DNA of 64,000 bases from contig NC_091976.1 in the NCBI RefSeq assembly GCF_036711975.1, positions 16,864,001 to 16,928,000 on the forward strand, given 5' to 3'. The position numbers were made by a program, and so were the translations under genes. Shown here one piece after another: positions 1 to 11,539 of this stretch; the first letter of the stretch is position 1, and each line of letters begins with the position of its first letter. Source of the DNA: Onthophagus taurus. Taxonomy: Eukaryota; Arthropoda; Insecta; Coleoptera; Scarabaeidae. Under the pieces are notes generated by a model. It saw nothing but the letters and a program-made list of their open reading frames with translations. It was not told the origin of the DNA and searched no databases.

Positions 1-799
1 GTTTAGAGCGAACTTACAATCAAGAAAAAAAGGAACCTTTCATAGAGAACATTTGTTTCTTTACATGACTAGTGATAGAAGCAACGAAGAAACATAAGAT
101 TGATATGTATATACAGTCTCCGCTAATGACGGCTAATTTTATTTTTTTAAATGGTTCACAATGGATATATGATATATTATGGACATCTCACAATTAAATA
201 TTGATTAATTTTTATTATTTGATTAAATAAAAATTTGTGACGCGCATAGCGTTCAGGAATGGAATTCTTGCTGACCAAACCTACAAATTTAAAACAGCAA
301 TTTACAAATGAAAAAGGAGTGAGCAGCATCACACACAAAGTGTCATAAAAGCAATCTCGATTTAGTTTAATGCGTCTTTTAGGAGCAAAGGTCAATTAAA
401 AGCATCGAGTACTGAAAGTTTAGCTCAGTGACATCAATACATTCACAAAACAATTAAAAAAAAGTATTTTAAATTAGGAGACACTACTTAATAAAAAATG
501 GAAAGAACGCGGTCGAGGTTATCGAAAATTTATGTATTGTATATGTAGCGCAGCACAATTTCTATGAGTAGTACAAAAATAAATAAATCACGTATTGGGA
601 TTATAAAAGCTTATCTTATTTCACAGACAACAGATTATCGAAACTTTTACCAAATTGGTATAGAAAAAAATATCATCTAGGAACATCTTCTCACTACTGC
701 AGACTCAACAAATTCGAATTTTATAAATAAACTACTTAATGGGCCTTTATATTTAAAAGAAATCTTGCAGCTAATGTTTGCGTCAATCAAGGACAATAA

Positions 800-1200
800 T
801 TGAGAATTGAGTGTGACATGAAGTTGCACAAATCTCACTTATATCCTATATCATATATCAAAGTCAATGTTCGGATGACTTCCAAAACCGACTAACGTTT
901 TATCAATAAGCAGTTTAGGCATATATGAATAAGTCAAAGCTATTTTGCTGATCTGTTTTCTGATGAATCAACATTTATGAACAACGGAGACGAAAACTCT
1001 CGCCGGGCTCGTGAATGTCGCAGTGAAATTTAGTACGCGACTAATATCGAAATTTTTTTGAGTGAGAACTACCACGATTTTTGAAGATGTAAGGAGACTT
1101 GTTGATGTGCGAGAAAGCAGCTTGTTTCAATGCGATGGCTGCTCTGCACATTAGACACTAAAACTTTTGTCAAAGCGTATCAATAGGAGATGGAATGTTG
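800..1200 (+). mobile_element. Mariner-family transposase remnant
   Basis: Broken plus-strand reading frames keep two catalytic-core landmarks of a mariner-type DDE/D transposase. FSDESTFMNNG near 955-990 matches the first-aspartate block (family form FSDE-TF). QCDGCSAH near 1120-1145 matches the second-aspartate block (family form QDG-xAH). The stretch before the first block (KLHKSHLYP, then a DDF-like NVRMTSKTD) also fits the linker seen in these transposases. Frameshifts and stops make it inactive. I cannot see inverted-repeat ends. It lies in the syndapin intron downstream of the coding exon at 2451-2813. Confidence 0.55.
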
Positions 1201-1369
1201 CATTTTAAAAAGTACAGAAATTGCAAATACCACTGAATCTTCAAGGTTCCACTTTTCATTAATTTGCTGTCATTAATTCATTAATTTCAAATGTCTATTT
1301 CAAATGTATATTGGTATATATGAAAGGAACACAAGATTTGAATACACAACTTATATGAAACAACTTCAA

Positions 1370-2240
1370 TATGTGTTTAGTGCTACTTGCTTGACGCAAA
1401 GAGTTAAAATGTTGTTTATGATAACAGATATCAAATAGTAAATTCTGGTTCATAAACGCAGTCGGTACAAGAAGTCCTAATCTAAAGATGTAGAGATGTA
1501 AACTATGATTTATATGTGTGTCTAATAGATTACGAAAAAGCGACCAAGTGAGTTCATCATCTAAAGATGATCAACATTCAAATGCCAACTTGGATGACAA
1601 ATAGAGAAAATGAAGATATTGCGTTAAGTTAGTCAATGCTGTATTCGCTCGTCGTTAATATTCAATATGTATTCACAAAGAATCTTTAAGAATTTCAAGG
1701 AGTAAATGAGGGTATCCTCTTGAACGTAGTCAGAATAAATGATATGGTGATGGCAAGTAACATAGAGGGATTACCAATTAGTTAGTAGATCGAATCAAAC
1801 ACTTCAGCCAGGAATATGGACTTAATATAAATGTCCAAAAAACAAAACGAATGATAATCATCAAAGAATATATCAATGGGACTCATCTCCGTATTACCTG
1901 GGAACTATAATAAATGAGCAATGGAGCAATGCACAAGAAATAAAATGACGTATAGGAAAAACGAAGGCAGTTTTCAATAAAATGAGCAAAATTTTCAAGT
2001 CACATCATATCCCTCGAAACAAAAGGAAGACAGCTAAGATACTGTTTTTTACACGCCATTATACAGCATGGAAATCTGGACTTTAACAGAAGCCACAACT
2101 AAAAAACTAGACGCCTTTGAGATGTGGCTGTAGATACGAATGCTCAAAATACCATGGAGAGCTCGCATGACGAACATTGAAGTGCTACAAAGAATGAAGA
2201 AGGAATCAGATATCATGTATAACATCAAATGCATTAGTAA
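1370..2240 (+). mobile_element. Decayed LINE reverse-transcriptase fragment
   Basis: Plus-strand translation gives, in order, CLIDYEKA (RT motif A region, usual form IDYEKAFD), DMVMAS near 1740, the conserved EYGLNINVQKTKRMIISK-like block near 1805-1860, YLGTIINEQW near 1895, and a C-terminal block ending in MLKIPWRARM. This order is typical of the RT and post-RT region of insect non-LTR retrotransposons. Several stops and frameshifts show it is dead. It sits in a syndapin intron, antisense to that gene. Confidence 0.75.
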
Positions 2241-2450
2241 TAAACAATATATGTTATTTTGTATATTCAAAGGGTTAAAAATTAGTTGTTATGTCGATGA
2301 GTTCATCTAAGCGAAATGATTACTATTATTAAACGTAATTAAAGAAAGAGAAAAACTGCGAATGGTTCGTAATCAACTTAATTGCATTCTTATAAAACCA
2401 TTAAAAGTCTTAGGAAACCCACATTTTTTATATTTCCTACAATTTCTTAC

Positions 2451-2813
2451 CTTATGATAATTATCCTTTTGCCATAATTTAATTTTACTTGTAACATCAT
2501 TAATCAAATTGTCCCTTATTTTCGTATGAACATCATATCGCCGATCGGCTTCTCCCAAAATTCCTTTCCAAGCTGCCTCTGTAGTTCCGTATTCAGGTCC
2601 TTTTTCAATAATATCGTTCCATTTCTTACTCCACGCCTTCAAACTTTTCGCATAATTCTTTTCTATTTCTGCCCGTTCTTGAATTAATGTAATCAAATCG
2701 TTACTCAGTCTATATCCGTCTTCAATCCGTTTAGTCGTTCTTTTATAATTTCCCGGCTCCCAAAATGAATCGCTCGTAGCTATTAACATGTTATCATCGC
2801 TGTGGTGCGACAT
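2451..2813 (-). CDS. Synd: Syndapin / PACSIN, first coding exon (partial gene)
   Basis: First coding exon of syndapin (PACSIN), an F-BAR protein that bends membrane and couples dynamin and actin regulators at endocytic sites. The exon encodes 121 residues from the ATG at 2813. It starts MSHHSDDNM and carries the hallmark SFWEPGNYKRTTKRIEDG block, then LITLIQERAEIEKNYAKSL and a KKWNDIIEKGPEYGTTEAAW segment, all typical of the F-BAR N-terminus. The acceptor AG is at 2840-2839, leaving 25 nt of 5'UTR (2814-2838). The donor GTAAGA begins at 2450 after a whole codon (phase 0). The rest of the F-BAR and the SH3 domain are not in the window; they should lie left of position 1. An upstream noncoding exon must exist at higher coordinates but I could not place it. 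Confidence 0.93.
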
Positions 2814-2840
2814 TGTCGCAGTCTGATCTACTTTTGACCT

Positions 2841-4150
2841 AAAATAAAATACAAATAATTAAATTATTTCATTAAAAAAAATTAAAAATATGAAAAGTTT
2901 TGGAAATTTGATTACGCGCAGGTTCCTGGACCATGAGCAACGCGGATATGGAGCGTTTCTTGGATGAAATGTTTAAAAATAGACATTTTTTTGATTTAAT
3001 ATAACTTTTTATTAATTTTTTTTTGAGTTATTTTAGATGTTTAGACAAAAATTTTGAAGTAAATGTCAACATTTCTTAATTATGACACACATAGCTTTGA
3101 AATTAAAAAATTCTTGCGTATAAAATCTAATTGTTTTAACATAATGATGAACACATAAAATACCATTTAACATTGTCACAACGGCTTTCATTTCAATTAT
3201 TTCTAAACGGGCGATATACGAGGTGTTTTGAAAAGATAACAACGATAATAATCGTTTAACACAATTGAATTATATAAAGTTTCTTATCTTCCGCTATCTC
3301 CCGTTTAATTTATCTGTTTACAACAATTTGAGATGATTGTCGTCATTTATTGCTGGCGTTTAAGATAACTTTTTGTATTAATAAAATTAAAAAATGGCGT
3401 GAGGTGAAAATGCGTTGAGCAAACTTTTAAACTCAATTTTGAGTAAATAAAATTCGTATAAAAAAGCTAATATGCGTTTCACGCTTTTATAGGGTTTCCA
3501 CTCGTTGATAAAATAAATTGGATTGGAATAAATTTAAATACGGCTTACTGTCATGCGCAATTGGTTAATTAAATTAAAAGTTAAAAAAATAAATTGTGTA
3601 AAATTTAATGCTTGAAAGGTCACGTTTTATATTAAGTCATTTTGCTATGTAACAGTTTTGTATCTGGACTTATAGTGCAATGACATTTGCTAAAAACAAC
3701 AAACGTATTGTGTATACGATTCGTTTACATAAGTTGTTATGATTTCATCTCCCGGTTGCATTCTTTTTTTAATTGATGTTTTTCACTTTAAATAACTTTT
3801 GAAAACCGAAAAGTTTTACTGAAATGCATTGATTATTTTATCTGCTACAGATTTTGCTGCTTTATAATGTTGCACCATATATTATAAATAAAATAATCTT
3901 CTTTCAACCCAGCAAAATGCTTTTGTTCTGGGTTCTTCGCTAAACACGTTTGAAACCAACTCCCTCTTTAACATAATACTTCAAATTCATAATTCTACAT
4001 GAGGACCAGATGACACGTCTTTCTACTAATATTTTAAAGATAGAGATATCATAACACAATCCATGAGTTTGGAATACAAAGAAGTGATCGAAATCTAAAC
4101 GCACAAAATTGAATGTAATGACCACCTTTGCTTCGCTGTAATTAAATGCC
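2841..4150. other. Intron/intergenic stretch, no gene seen
   Basis: AT-rich sequence upstream of the syndapin coding exon, presumably a 5' intron. It contains only a short GC-richer island near 2915-2975 with a 24-codon plus-strand ORF (starts MSNADMERFLDEMF) that I cannot assign. No splice-flanked exon or RNA gene was recognised. Confidence 0.4.
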
Positions 4151-5390
4151 TCTTCGCATTCTGAACTACATTCAAACTGCTTATTTTTCTTCAGTTTGGC
4201 AGTAAGTAGGGTGACTTGAATATTGAGGCACGATCTTCTGATACCGCATCATTTCCAGAACACGTCGAACTTTGTTAATAAATCTAGATCGAGTTACCTC
4301 ATTTTTACCCTCATCTTTGCGGGATCAACTTGAAGGCCACAACCAAAGTCTTTCAATTCAGGTCTGACACCTTTCTCTACTTACGACAAGTCTTGCAGTA
4401 TGAATTAGCCGTCACACATCTTTCAAAGTTTCTAGGTTTTCTGCAAACTGTGAAAATGATGAGTTTGGAGTACAAATGAGTGAGCGAAATTGAATCAAAC
4501 AAGATTGGGTGTAATGGCCAGATATACGCCTTCTCGCAATTTGAATGGGGTCATACACACTTATTAAATTTAGAGAAAATTTTTATGTCAAACGATATAT
4601 GCAAGTATATGCATGAACACAAAGTAAAAGAAATATTTGGATCAATTTTATATTTTGCATAATTTGAAGTGAAAAATAGCAAATATTCAAACGAAATAAT
4701 TTCGCGGCTTTTCTGTGACGTAGGAACCGCACTGCCTAAAACAAGTTAAATTGTCCGTTAGATAGCGCTTGCGGTGTGACAGTGTCAAAATAAAACCATG
4801 GATGTAATACAGTGTCTCTATTACATCCATGAACAAAACATAATAAACATAACCTACAAACACTCTATCTCTTTTCAATACAACCTAAATGACGTTCATC
4901 TCTTTCTCGCATTTGAGCGGGGAGCAGGGAACGCAAAAGTGAGAATCGTACGTCATCAACGCGGGAATTTTAAAAGCGCAAATGGGTATATAAATTTTCA
5001 ATAATTTTTTTAACAATGTCTTTGTTCGAAAATATAAAAAAAAAAATAACGGTAACTATATTTTTATATAAACTTTCAGAAAATATAATAAAAAAAAAAT
5101 CGTGTATGACCCCATTACATTCAAACTGCTTATATTGCTTCAGTTAGGCAGTAGGTACGATCTTCCAATATTACATCATCCCCAGAATACGTCGAACCTT
5201 GCTAATATATCTAGATCGAGGTACCTCATCTTTTCGGAATCAACTTGAAGGCCATAACCAAGGTCTTTCAATTCAGATTTGACCTTTCTTTAATTACGGC
5301 AAGTCCTGCAGTACGAGCCAGTTGCAATACCTCTCTCAATTTGTAAGTTTTCTTCATACTTGGTAATGACCACAACGATCAATATAATTC
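4150..5390. repeat. Two direct copies of a ~270-300 bp repeat flanking a short inverted-repeat insert
   Basis: Copy A (about 4165-4460) and copy B (about 5118-5385) share long blocks in the same orientation, such as AACTTGAAGGCCA and GTCTTTCAATTCAG, with moderate divergence. Between them is a segment (about 4543-5115) with short matching inverted ends, GGGGTCATACAC on the left and GTGTATGACCCC on the right, like a small non-autonomous DNA element. The layout could also be read as terminal direct repeats of a miniature retroelement, but I see no primer-binding site or coding sequence. Confidence 0.45.
4797..4831. repeat. 13-bp perfect hairpin
   Basis: CATGGATGTAATA (4797-4809) and TATTACATCCATG (4819-4831) form a 13-bp perfect stem around a 9-nt loop, inside the 4543-5115 insert. 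Confidence 0.7.
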
Positions 5391-5739
5391 CGCCAAACAT
5401 CAAAATAATTTAGGATCTGAATCAATTACAATGACTCGGTCAGTAAGAACTGACCACGCCGTCGGCAAGCTGTGTAGTCCAGAAGCCATCTTAGTAGCTA
5501 GAACAAACTGATGTGTATCACATTTTCAACCAAATTAATACACCTCAATCCTTTTGTTTAAAAATCAAAATGTTCTCCTAATACTTCTTTCTAACACTAA
5601 GGATATGTTGATTCTTTCGAACTATCTACTAGCTTCCCTGTACCATAAGCTGGAAGTAGTAGGATGTCACGTTGAATAGTGCTATTGGAATCGTAGAAAA
5701 GCGCGGTGACGATGGCTCGCTGAACTTTGTTCTGAAAAC

Positions 5740-7600
5740 GCTGGAGGATTGCTATGTTCGAAGAACTACTAGTACTCTATAGCTGAATACTGTATGTCCA
5801 CACTGATTTCAGGTTGGGTTTTTACAGCAATGTTTTGCCATTTGAAGATGGCCTGGTACTACTGTCTTCACATGCACCATAAACAGAGATGCGAAAGGAA
5901 CTTTACTTGCTCCGGGTAGAACCAAGTAGATAAAACCGTGAATGACATGTGAAAACGATAGTACCACCGTCAGTGATTCAATACATTTTACTCAACATTA
6001 TACCTAGTTGCTTGCGTTTGGAGAAAATTTTCCATTTGAGGAGTCCATTAAGATGCAGGAAAGCAAGATTAAGATCATTTTTGCCTCGTTTTGTCCACGT
6101 TTTCATCAACTTCTCAGTTATGTTTATATTACATTGTAGATTTCTAGAAGCAGATATTGCGTTACCTATATTGCGGTGTAATTAGCATATGTTGCAACAG
6201 TGGTAGTTTTCGTTGTTGATAGATCTAAAGTACATATCTATTGTGTACTTTAGATCTGTCAACAACACCTTACTGGGCTGTGAACGGTACCTTAAGGAAC
6301 TCCTAGTATACACTACAAGCGAATATTCAGTACTACCTTGTTTTACAAGAAAGTGCCTGCCTATCAGATATTATAGACAGCAGTTGGTAGTGTGGATAAG
6401 GAAGGAGCTTCTTTAATTTGACTTGTAAGGATCTAAAGTCACACCTTACCTCGAGTGTTAAGGAAACCAGAACAATATCTTGTAATATTTAGATCCTTAT
6501 TAATTCGCTTGATTAGTCCGTTTGTATTGTTCCCTATTTATCGCGAAAGTCAAAGTGATATTGTATTGAGTCTCTAGACATGCAGCTTTTCAAAGACTGG
6601 AGAACATCGGTAGCAATCTTATGAGTCTACACGAGGTAATCTCTCCTGGCTTTTTTTCCTGGTTTATGAATCATAATGATGTGAGCAAGTTTCCAGGTGT
6701 TGAGGAAAATACTTTGTTTTCAGAATCGCGTTAAATATGAAAGTTATTAAATTGTAACCAATTTTTCAGACAGTTCCTATAGAATAACTTCCAGTAACAA
6801 GATCAAATCTTGGAACGTTTTTCATATTTATTTGTTTCATTACCTATTTTATTACATTACTTTTGAACTTGTAGTGAGGCAGTTCCATGGGTAACTCCAC
6901 GTCTAAGGGGCTAATTATGGCGGTTTTATCCTCTGTAGATAGCTCAGACAGAAAAGGGTTAAGCAGATTCTCTAGATGTGTTGAGATCTTTTTCTTTGGC
7001 CCAGAAGTTATTTTCATTTTTAAAAGGGGGATGTATTGTTATGGTCCTTCGTTGAGGAGGGAGATGTCTTCTGGTTGAATTCGTCGTATTAGGCTGGATT
7101 GTACTTGATATGTGTTATATCTCTTTTCATATAGTACAGGCCATAATTTTTGTTGCAATACTTTGTTAACTTATCATCTTCTATAATTTGCGGAATATAA
7201 TTTCTTCTGCAGTTGGCACATTTAACTTAGTTGTCTCTTAAGGTACGAGTGCAATGTTTTGATGCATGTTCTCCTGCACATTTGAATATTTTACAGCAAT
7301 CCTCGTATGCTTGACATCTTATGCATTGTGGTGGTCTCTTGGTATCTGGTGGTTCGCATTTGATGATATGGTTTCAAAGTCTTTCGACTTTATATACTTG
7401 TTTATAGCTTTTCTTAGATTTTAGATCATCGTAGAACATTGGTAAAGGCACCTTCGTGATTCTAAGTTTTATGTAATATTAAATGTCTTTTTATTCTCTG
7501 GTTTGAATATGTAGTACACATTGGGTGTTCTTGTTATCTAACTACACGATAAGAGTTTTGAAGTGAAAACTGTCCATAAAATAACGCCTACAATTACCTC
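5740..7600 (-). mobile_element. Decayed Jockey-like LINE (ORF1 zinc knuckles and RT)
   Basis: On the minus strand, 7560-7180 reads as the end of a Jockey-type ORF1: an ENKKTFNI stretch, then PPQCIRCQAYEDCCKIFKC, GEHASKHC and a further CANC knuckle, the usual gag-like CCHC cluster. Further along, near 6320-6255, the RT motif GVP-GTVHSPV (family form [10 protein letters not shown]) is visible with stops on both sides. The order ORF1 then RT on the same strand fits one degraded element. No intact ORF remains. Confidence 0.7.
6212..6266. repeat. 23-bp inverted repeat inside the Jockey-like remnant
   Basis: 6212-6234 and 6244-6266 pair over 23 positions with one mismatch that would be a G-U wobble in RNA. 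The core is AGATCTAAAGTACA against TGTACTTTAGATCT, with a 9-nt loop. It overlaps the RT region of the minus-strand LINE remnant. Confidence 0.7.
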
Positions 7601-9700
7601 ATTTATTCGCAAAGAAAATGTTTCGAAAAGTTATTGAGAGGAGCATGGAACCGAAACCCAAGATACCAATACCTAAACTAGCATAATTTGGCAGTTCATT
7701 CATTTCAAATTCGGAGTAGTTTTGTATTTACTTTTTTAGTTATCATGGGTTGATCTTCACCAGTTAAAGAAATAGCTATAGTTTCTGGGTTTCAGTGGTA
7801 ACAACGTTTTTTCTCACTAATCACAATAAATCCATCTTAATTAGATCCATATTTAACGTCTAGGAATCAAGATTTATTACATCACCTCATTAACATGGAG
7901 CAATACGTGATATCCGATACTTAATTTAACGTGATAACGCCATAGTGAATGTATAATGGGGTTATGCCCCATTTTGATTTTTCAATAAAGAAAATTTAAG
8001 ATGTAATGAAACTAAAACCGCTACGTTTTATTTTTCTAACAATCTAATTAACAAAGCAAATAATAACATTGTATTACAAAAAGAAAAAAAGAAAATTAAA
8101 TTAGATTTGTAAAGGACAGGCCACCAGAATATAATACAACATCACGCTATGGCGAACCCAAACTAATCTTATTAGATATAAACCGGCTTGGAAACGTTAA
8201 ATTCCTCGTCACGTGGCCCCCTTTACATGTTAACCTCAATAACAGTTTCCGTTTTGCGGAGAAAGGAATAATGATTAAACGAATCGAAATTTCATTCATC
8301 TCAACTATTTTTCCTCCACCATCATCATTTTCCCCACTTAGTCCACGACTACTTTATCAACTTCAAAGCAATTATTTTCCTCGTAGGAATTACACAAGAT
8401 TATAAAAAATAAATTTTTGATGTCTTCGTTAATATTAAATTATTTTTACGCTTTGTTGAAGTTACAAGAACTTTTTTCCATTAATAATTAATTAAAGATT
8501 TCATAAACGTTTTTCGTTTTAAAAAGGAAAATTTGTGGTTTCGAATAAAATATGGTGTTCAATTTGGTTAATTGGGCCGTCCTTCTTCGTCATTCAAACC
8601 CAGTCTCATTTTGCTCCATTAAAACGGTGTAAATCCCCCCTTCATGTTAATTACTTAACATCAAATTGAACCGTTGAAACAGCCACGCGAACTGTTTCCA
8701 CAGCTTGTTTACTTTTAAAGAATGTATCTCGGTCGTTTTCGTTCATTCCCAAAACGAAAAAAAATAAAAAGTTAAATCAAACACATTCAGGGTCACGGAT
8801 TCTCCGAAAGTGTGCCGAATCTTCTCTTTCTCTACATCTTCTTCTTGCATAGCGTGTTTTTCATCGCTGTTGTATAAATGTATTAGTAGTTGCTCTTTTC
8901 TTAGGCGAGGAAGCTTTTAACCCAAATTTTAACTTTCTTTATTTAGACCATTTTATAAAATCAAATAACGTTTAAAATTAAAAAATAAAACAAAGATACA
9001 TTTGTGTGTTAAACCGATGTAAAACCCATCAAAACATTCAATGAAGGTCAAACTATTAAAAAAACGTTTTTGTGTTGAAATAAAGTTATTTTTAAATTCA
9101 CAACATTTCTGGAAATTTTCCCAAGAATGAACTGCTTTCTCAAAGAAATAACAAGTTTTAAGTAACAATGTTATCTTCAGTAGAAACTCTATAATAAACA
9201 AAGTATAAATGGAGCGCGAGGAAATAAGCTTCATTGGAAGTGTCACGGAATTGATAATAAAAGTAAAAAAAAGAAATAAGCTCAAACAGCAAATTGAAAG
9301 AGAAGCAAAGAAACCAAGTGGAAAATGTTCTTGAGTATCTCGGTTACCCAATTACATACGGAAGAACTTAATTAAAGGAACTCGTGCCAAAACGGCGTGT
9401 GACATGTAAATTAGAGAATGTTAATAATTATTTCAAACTAACACAAGAAAGGAAAATCGTTAGAAATAAAGATAATTTACAAAAAATTTTTTAAAAATAG
9501 GCTAAATCACAATAAATTTAATTATATAAAAATAAGAATTTTCAACGAATTGAATTTGATTTCACAATGACTTTAGCAACCATTTATCTTCCTGGAACTA
9601 TGTTTTTCTTGCTAAACTAAATCCTCTATATTCTAGACTGGTTTTAACTTAGAATATAATCTTAACGGACGATTATAATGTACATTTTCATGATGACGCA
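7600..9700. other. Intergenic/intronic stretch, no gene recognised
   Basis: AT-rich sequence with no domain-bearing reading frame. A 132-codon minus-strand frame near 8953-9351 looks like a chance hydrophobic frame. A syndapin 5'UTR exon or promoter could lie here, but no signal decided it. Confidence 0.35.
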
Positions 9701-9900
9701 TGTTAGACGGAGCAGTTGTGTCACTTATCTGTATTTTATGGCCTAGGTCTGACAAATTTCCAGGTCACCCGGGTCGAGCTTACTTGGATGCAGATTAATT
9801 TCAGTTATAATGCGTGTAGTGTTTCTGTTATCGACCCTTGCATATCTAACCATAAGGCAATCTCCTTTAAATGTGAACCGGTGTATTTGCCGACTTGACA
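9700..9900 (+). mobile_element. LINE endonuclease-tail remnant
   Basis: Plus-strand translation gives TRVELTWMQINF then SVSVIDPCISNHKAISF. This resembles the end of an insect LINE endonuclease domain (family pattern PTR-x-T-xx-TCIDNIF, then SDHKAI). The catalytic SDH has become SNH. It is short and isolated. Confidence 0.45.
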
Positions 9901-10199
9901 ATAAGCTACGCGCACTTGTAAAATTTGTTTAGGTCCGTTGAAAAGATAAAATTGTTCCTAATAAGTCCTAAATAAAGTCTTTCTAAATTCTCAAAACTAT
10001 TAATTGATGCGCTTTTTGAGTGTTTCATACTCGGCACTAAAACTTATTGTCACTAATACATAAGTTAACAGCATTTATTGGAAAAAAGAGTAATATACAT
10101 ATGTCAGTGTATTCGTAAAGAAGATACTTTTTCTGCAATATTGTTTACAATGATCTTTAAGACACATTTTTGTTTAAATGCATGATTTTCAGTATTTGG

Positions 10200-11150
10200 T
10201 CGAGTTGAGTAAACATTACGATGTAGACTTGATGCAGGTATGACAAAAACTTAAAGTAGGCTTACTGTATCTATTAAGTCAAGATTGTGATTTGATACAT
10301 ATATTAAAGAAAATGTCAAATTTGTTACATTGATATTTTATGAAACTTTGAAGGAAGCTTGATGCAGTTTTGATGCACTCCCGATGGGAATATGATGGCG
10401 ACTTGACTTTGTACAAATTTGACTTGAGAAAAACATGGCGAGGGCTTGATGCAGAATTTACATATACACTACATGGAGCTGGCTCGTTGTGAGAGTCTTA
10501 TTGAGTTGCTTTCGATGAAGTTATGAGGCATATTGCAGAATTAACGAAATTCTTAAAAAATACAGGTGATTCTCAACCTATACGCATAAACTTCGGGATT
10601 TATTCCTCATGACGAATAATGACTAATAGGCTAAAAAATTTGTAGTAAAAGATTTTCTGTTTCATAGATATCTGTGATTTTTACTTTCAAATCAAGAATA
10701 CATAGAACATTTTAAAATAACATCGCAGCAAGTGTTCGAAGTTATTTCCCACCTCGACCTATCCATCTTCCAGGAAACACATTATCTAGATGTCGCCGCA
10801 TATATCGGATATCTAGGGAACTAAAAAACTTTTATTGCAATTTTTTTCATCTATTAGTCATTATTTGTCATGAGGAATAAATCCCCATGTTTAGGTTGAG
10901 AATTAGCCTGTATAATGCATATTCAATATTCTCCTATATGCAACATTGATACGAACCTGGCTAATATATGATGCAGTCTTGACACAGACTAGATGGACAC
11001 TTGACCCTGTACAGACACGTCTAGCCAGAAACGTGGTGAAAACTTGATGCCGAAATAATGTAAATTTTCTAAGGAGTTGTTTCGATGTAGACTTAATTGA
11101 CATTTGAAACAGAGTTGTCCGATCATGACGACTTCGTGCATCCAATCAGA
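10200..11150. repeat. Diverged repeat rich in CTTGATGCAG, interrupted by a MITE
   Basis: Stretches around 10210-10460 and 10960-11110 share a recurring core (GACTTGATGCAG, CTTGACTTTGTACA, AACATGGCGA and variants). They appear to be one repeat family separated by the inverted-repeat element at 10563-10910. No coding potential was recognised. Confidence 0.45.
10563..10910. mobile_element. Mariner-type MITE with ~65-bp TIRs and TA target duplication
   Basis: The left end CAGGTGATTCTCAACCTA (10563 on) and the right end, read on the minus strand from 10910 as CAGGCTAATTCTCAACCTA, match over roughly 65 bases, including GGGATTTATTCCTCATGAC and AATAATGACTAATAG. The element is bounded by TA at 10561-10562 and TA at 10911-10912, the target used by Tc1/mariner transposases. 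It is 348 bp with no ORF. Confidence 0.8.
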
Positions 11151-11539
11151 GGCGTAATGGTTATTTGATGTAGTCTTTAAATATTTGACATCTTCAAAAT
11201 CTTTTTAAAAAGAAAAAAAATCTTTTTCAAAAGATTTGGTTATAAATTTTCCGCGCTTTAAAGAAGATGTAGGAAGTATGAATTTCGAATCAAGCAGTGT
11301 GCTGAATAGTGAAAGAAATTTCATATACAAATTGTTTGCTACGATAATGTGTGATTGCGTGAGGAAGACCAAATCGCATAAAATAATGTCTCAAAAGAGT
11401 GACTACAACAGTTGAAGCTGAAATGGGATGAAGAGGTTAAAGGTCCTATCTGAATATATTTAAATCCTGGAAGAATGATGTCAAATTGCCTGTGAGAAAG
11501 AGTTAGAAAATTTTATTGGTGAAAATCTTTGTTTATTTT

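Noticed and set aside
8953..9351. 132-codon hydrophobic minus-strand frame
   Set aside because: No recognisable domain, no splice or homology support; AT-rich sequence often gives Phe/Ile/Leu-rich chance frames.
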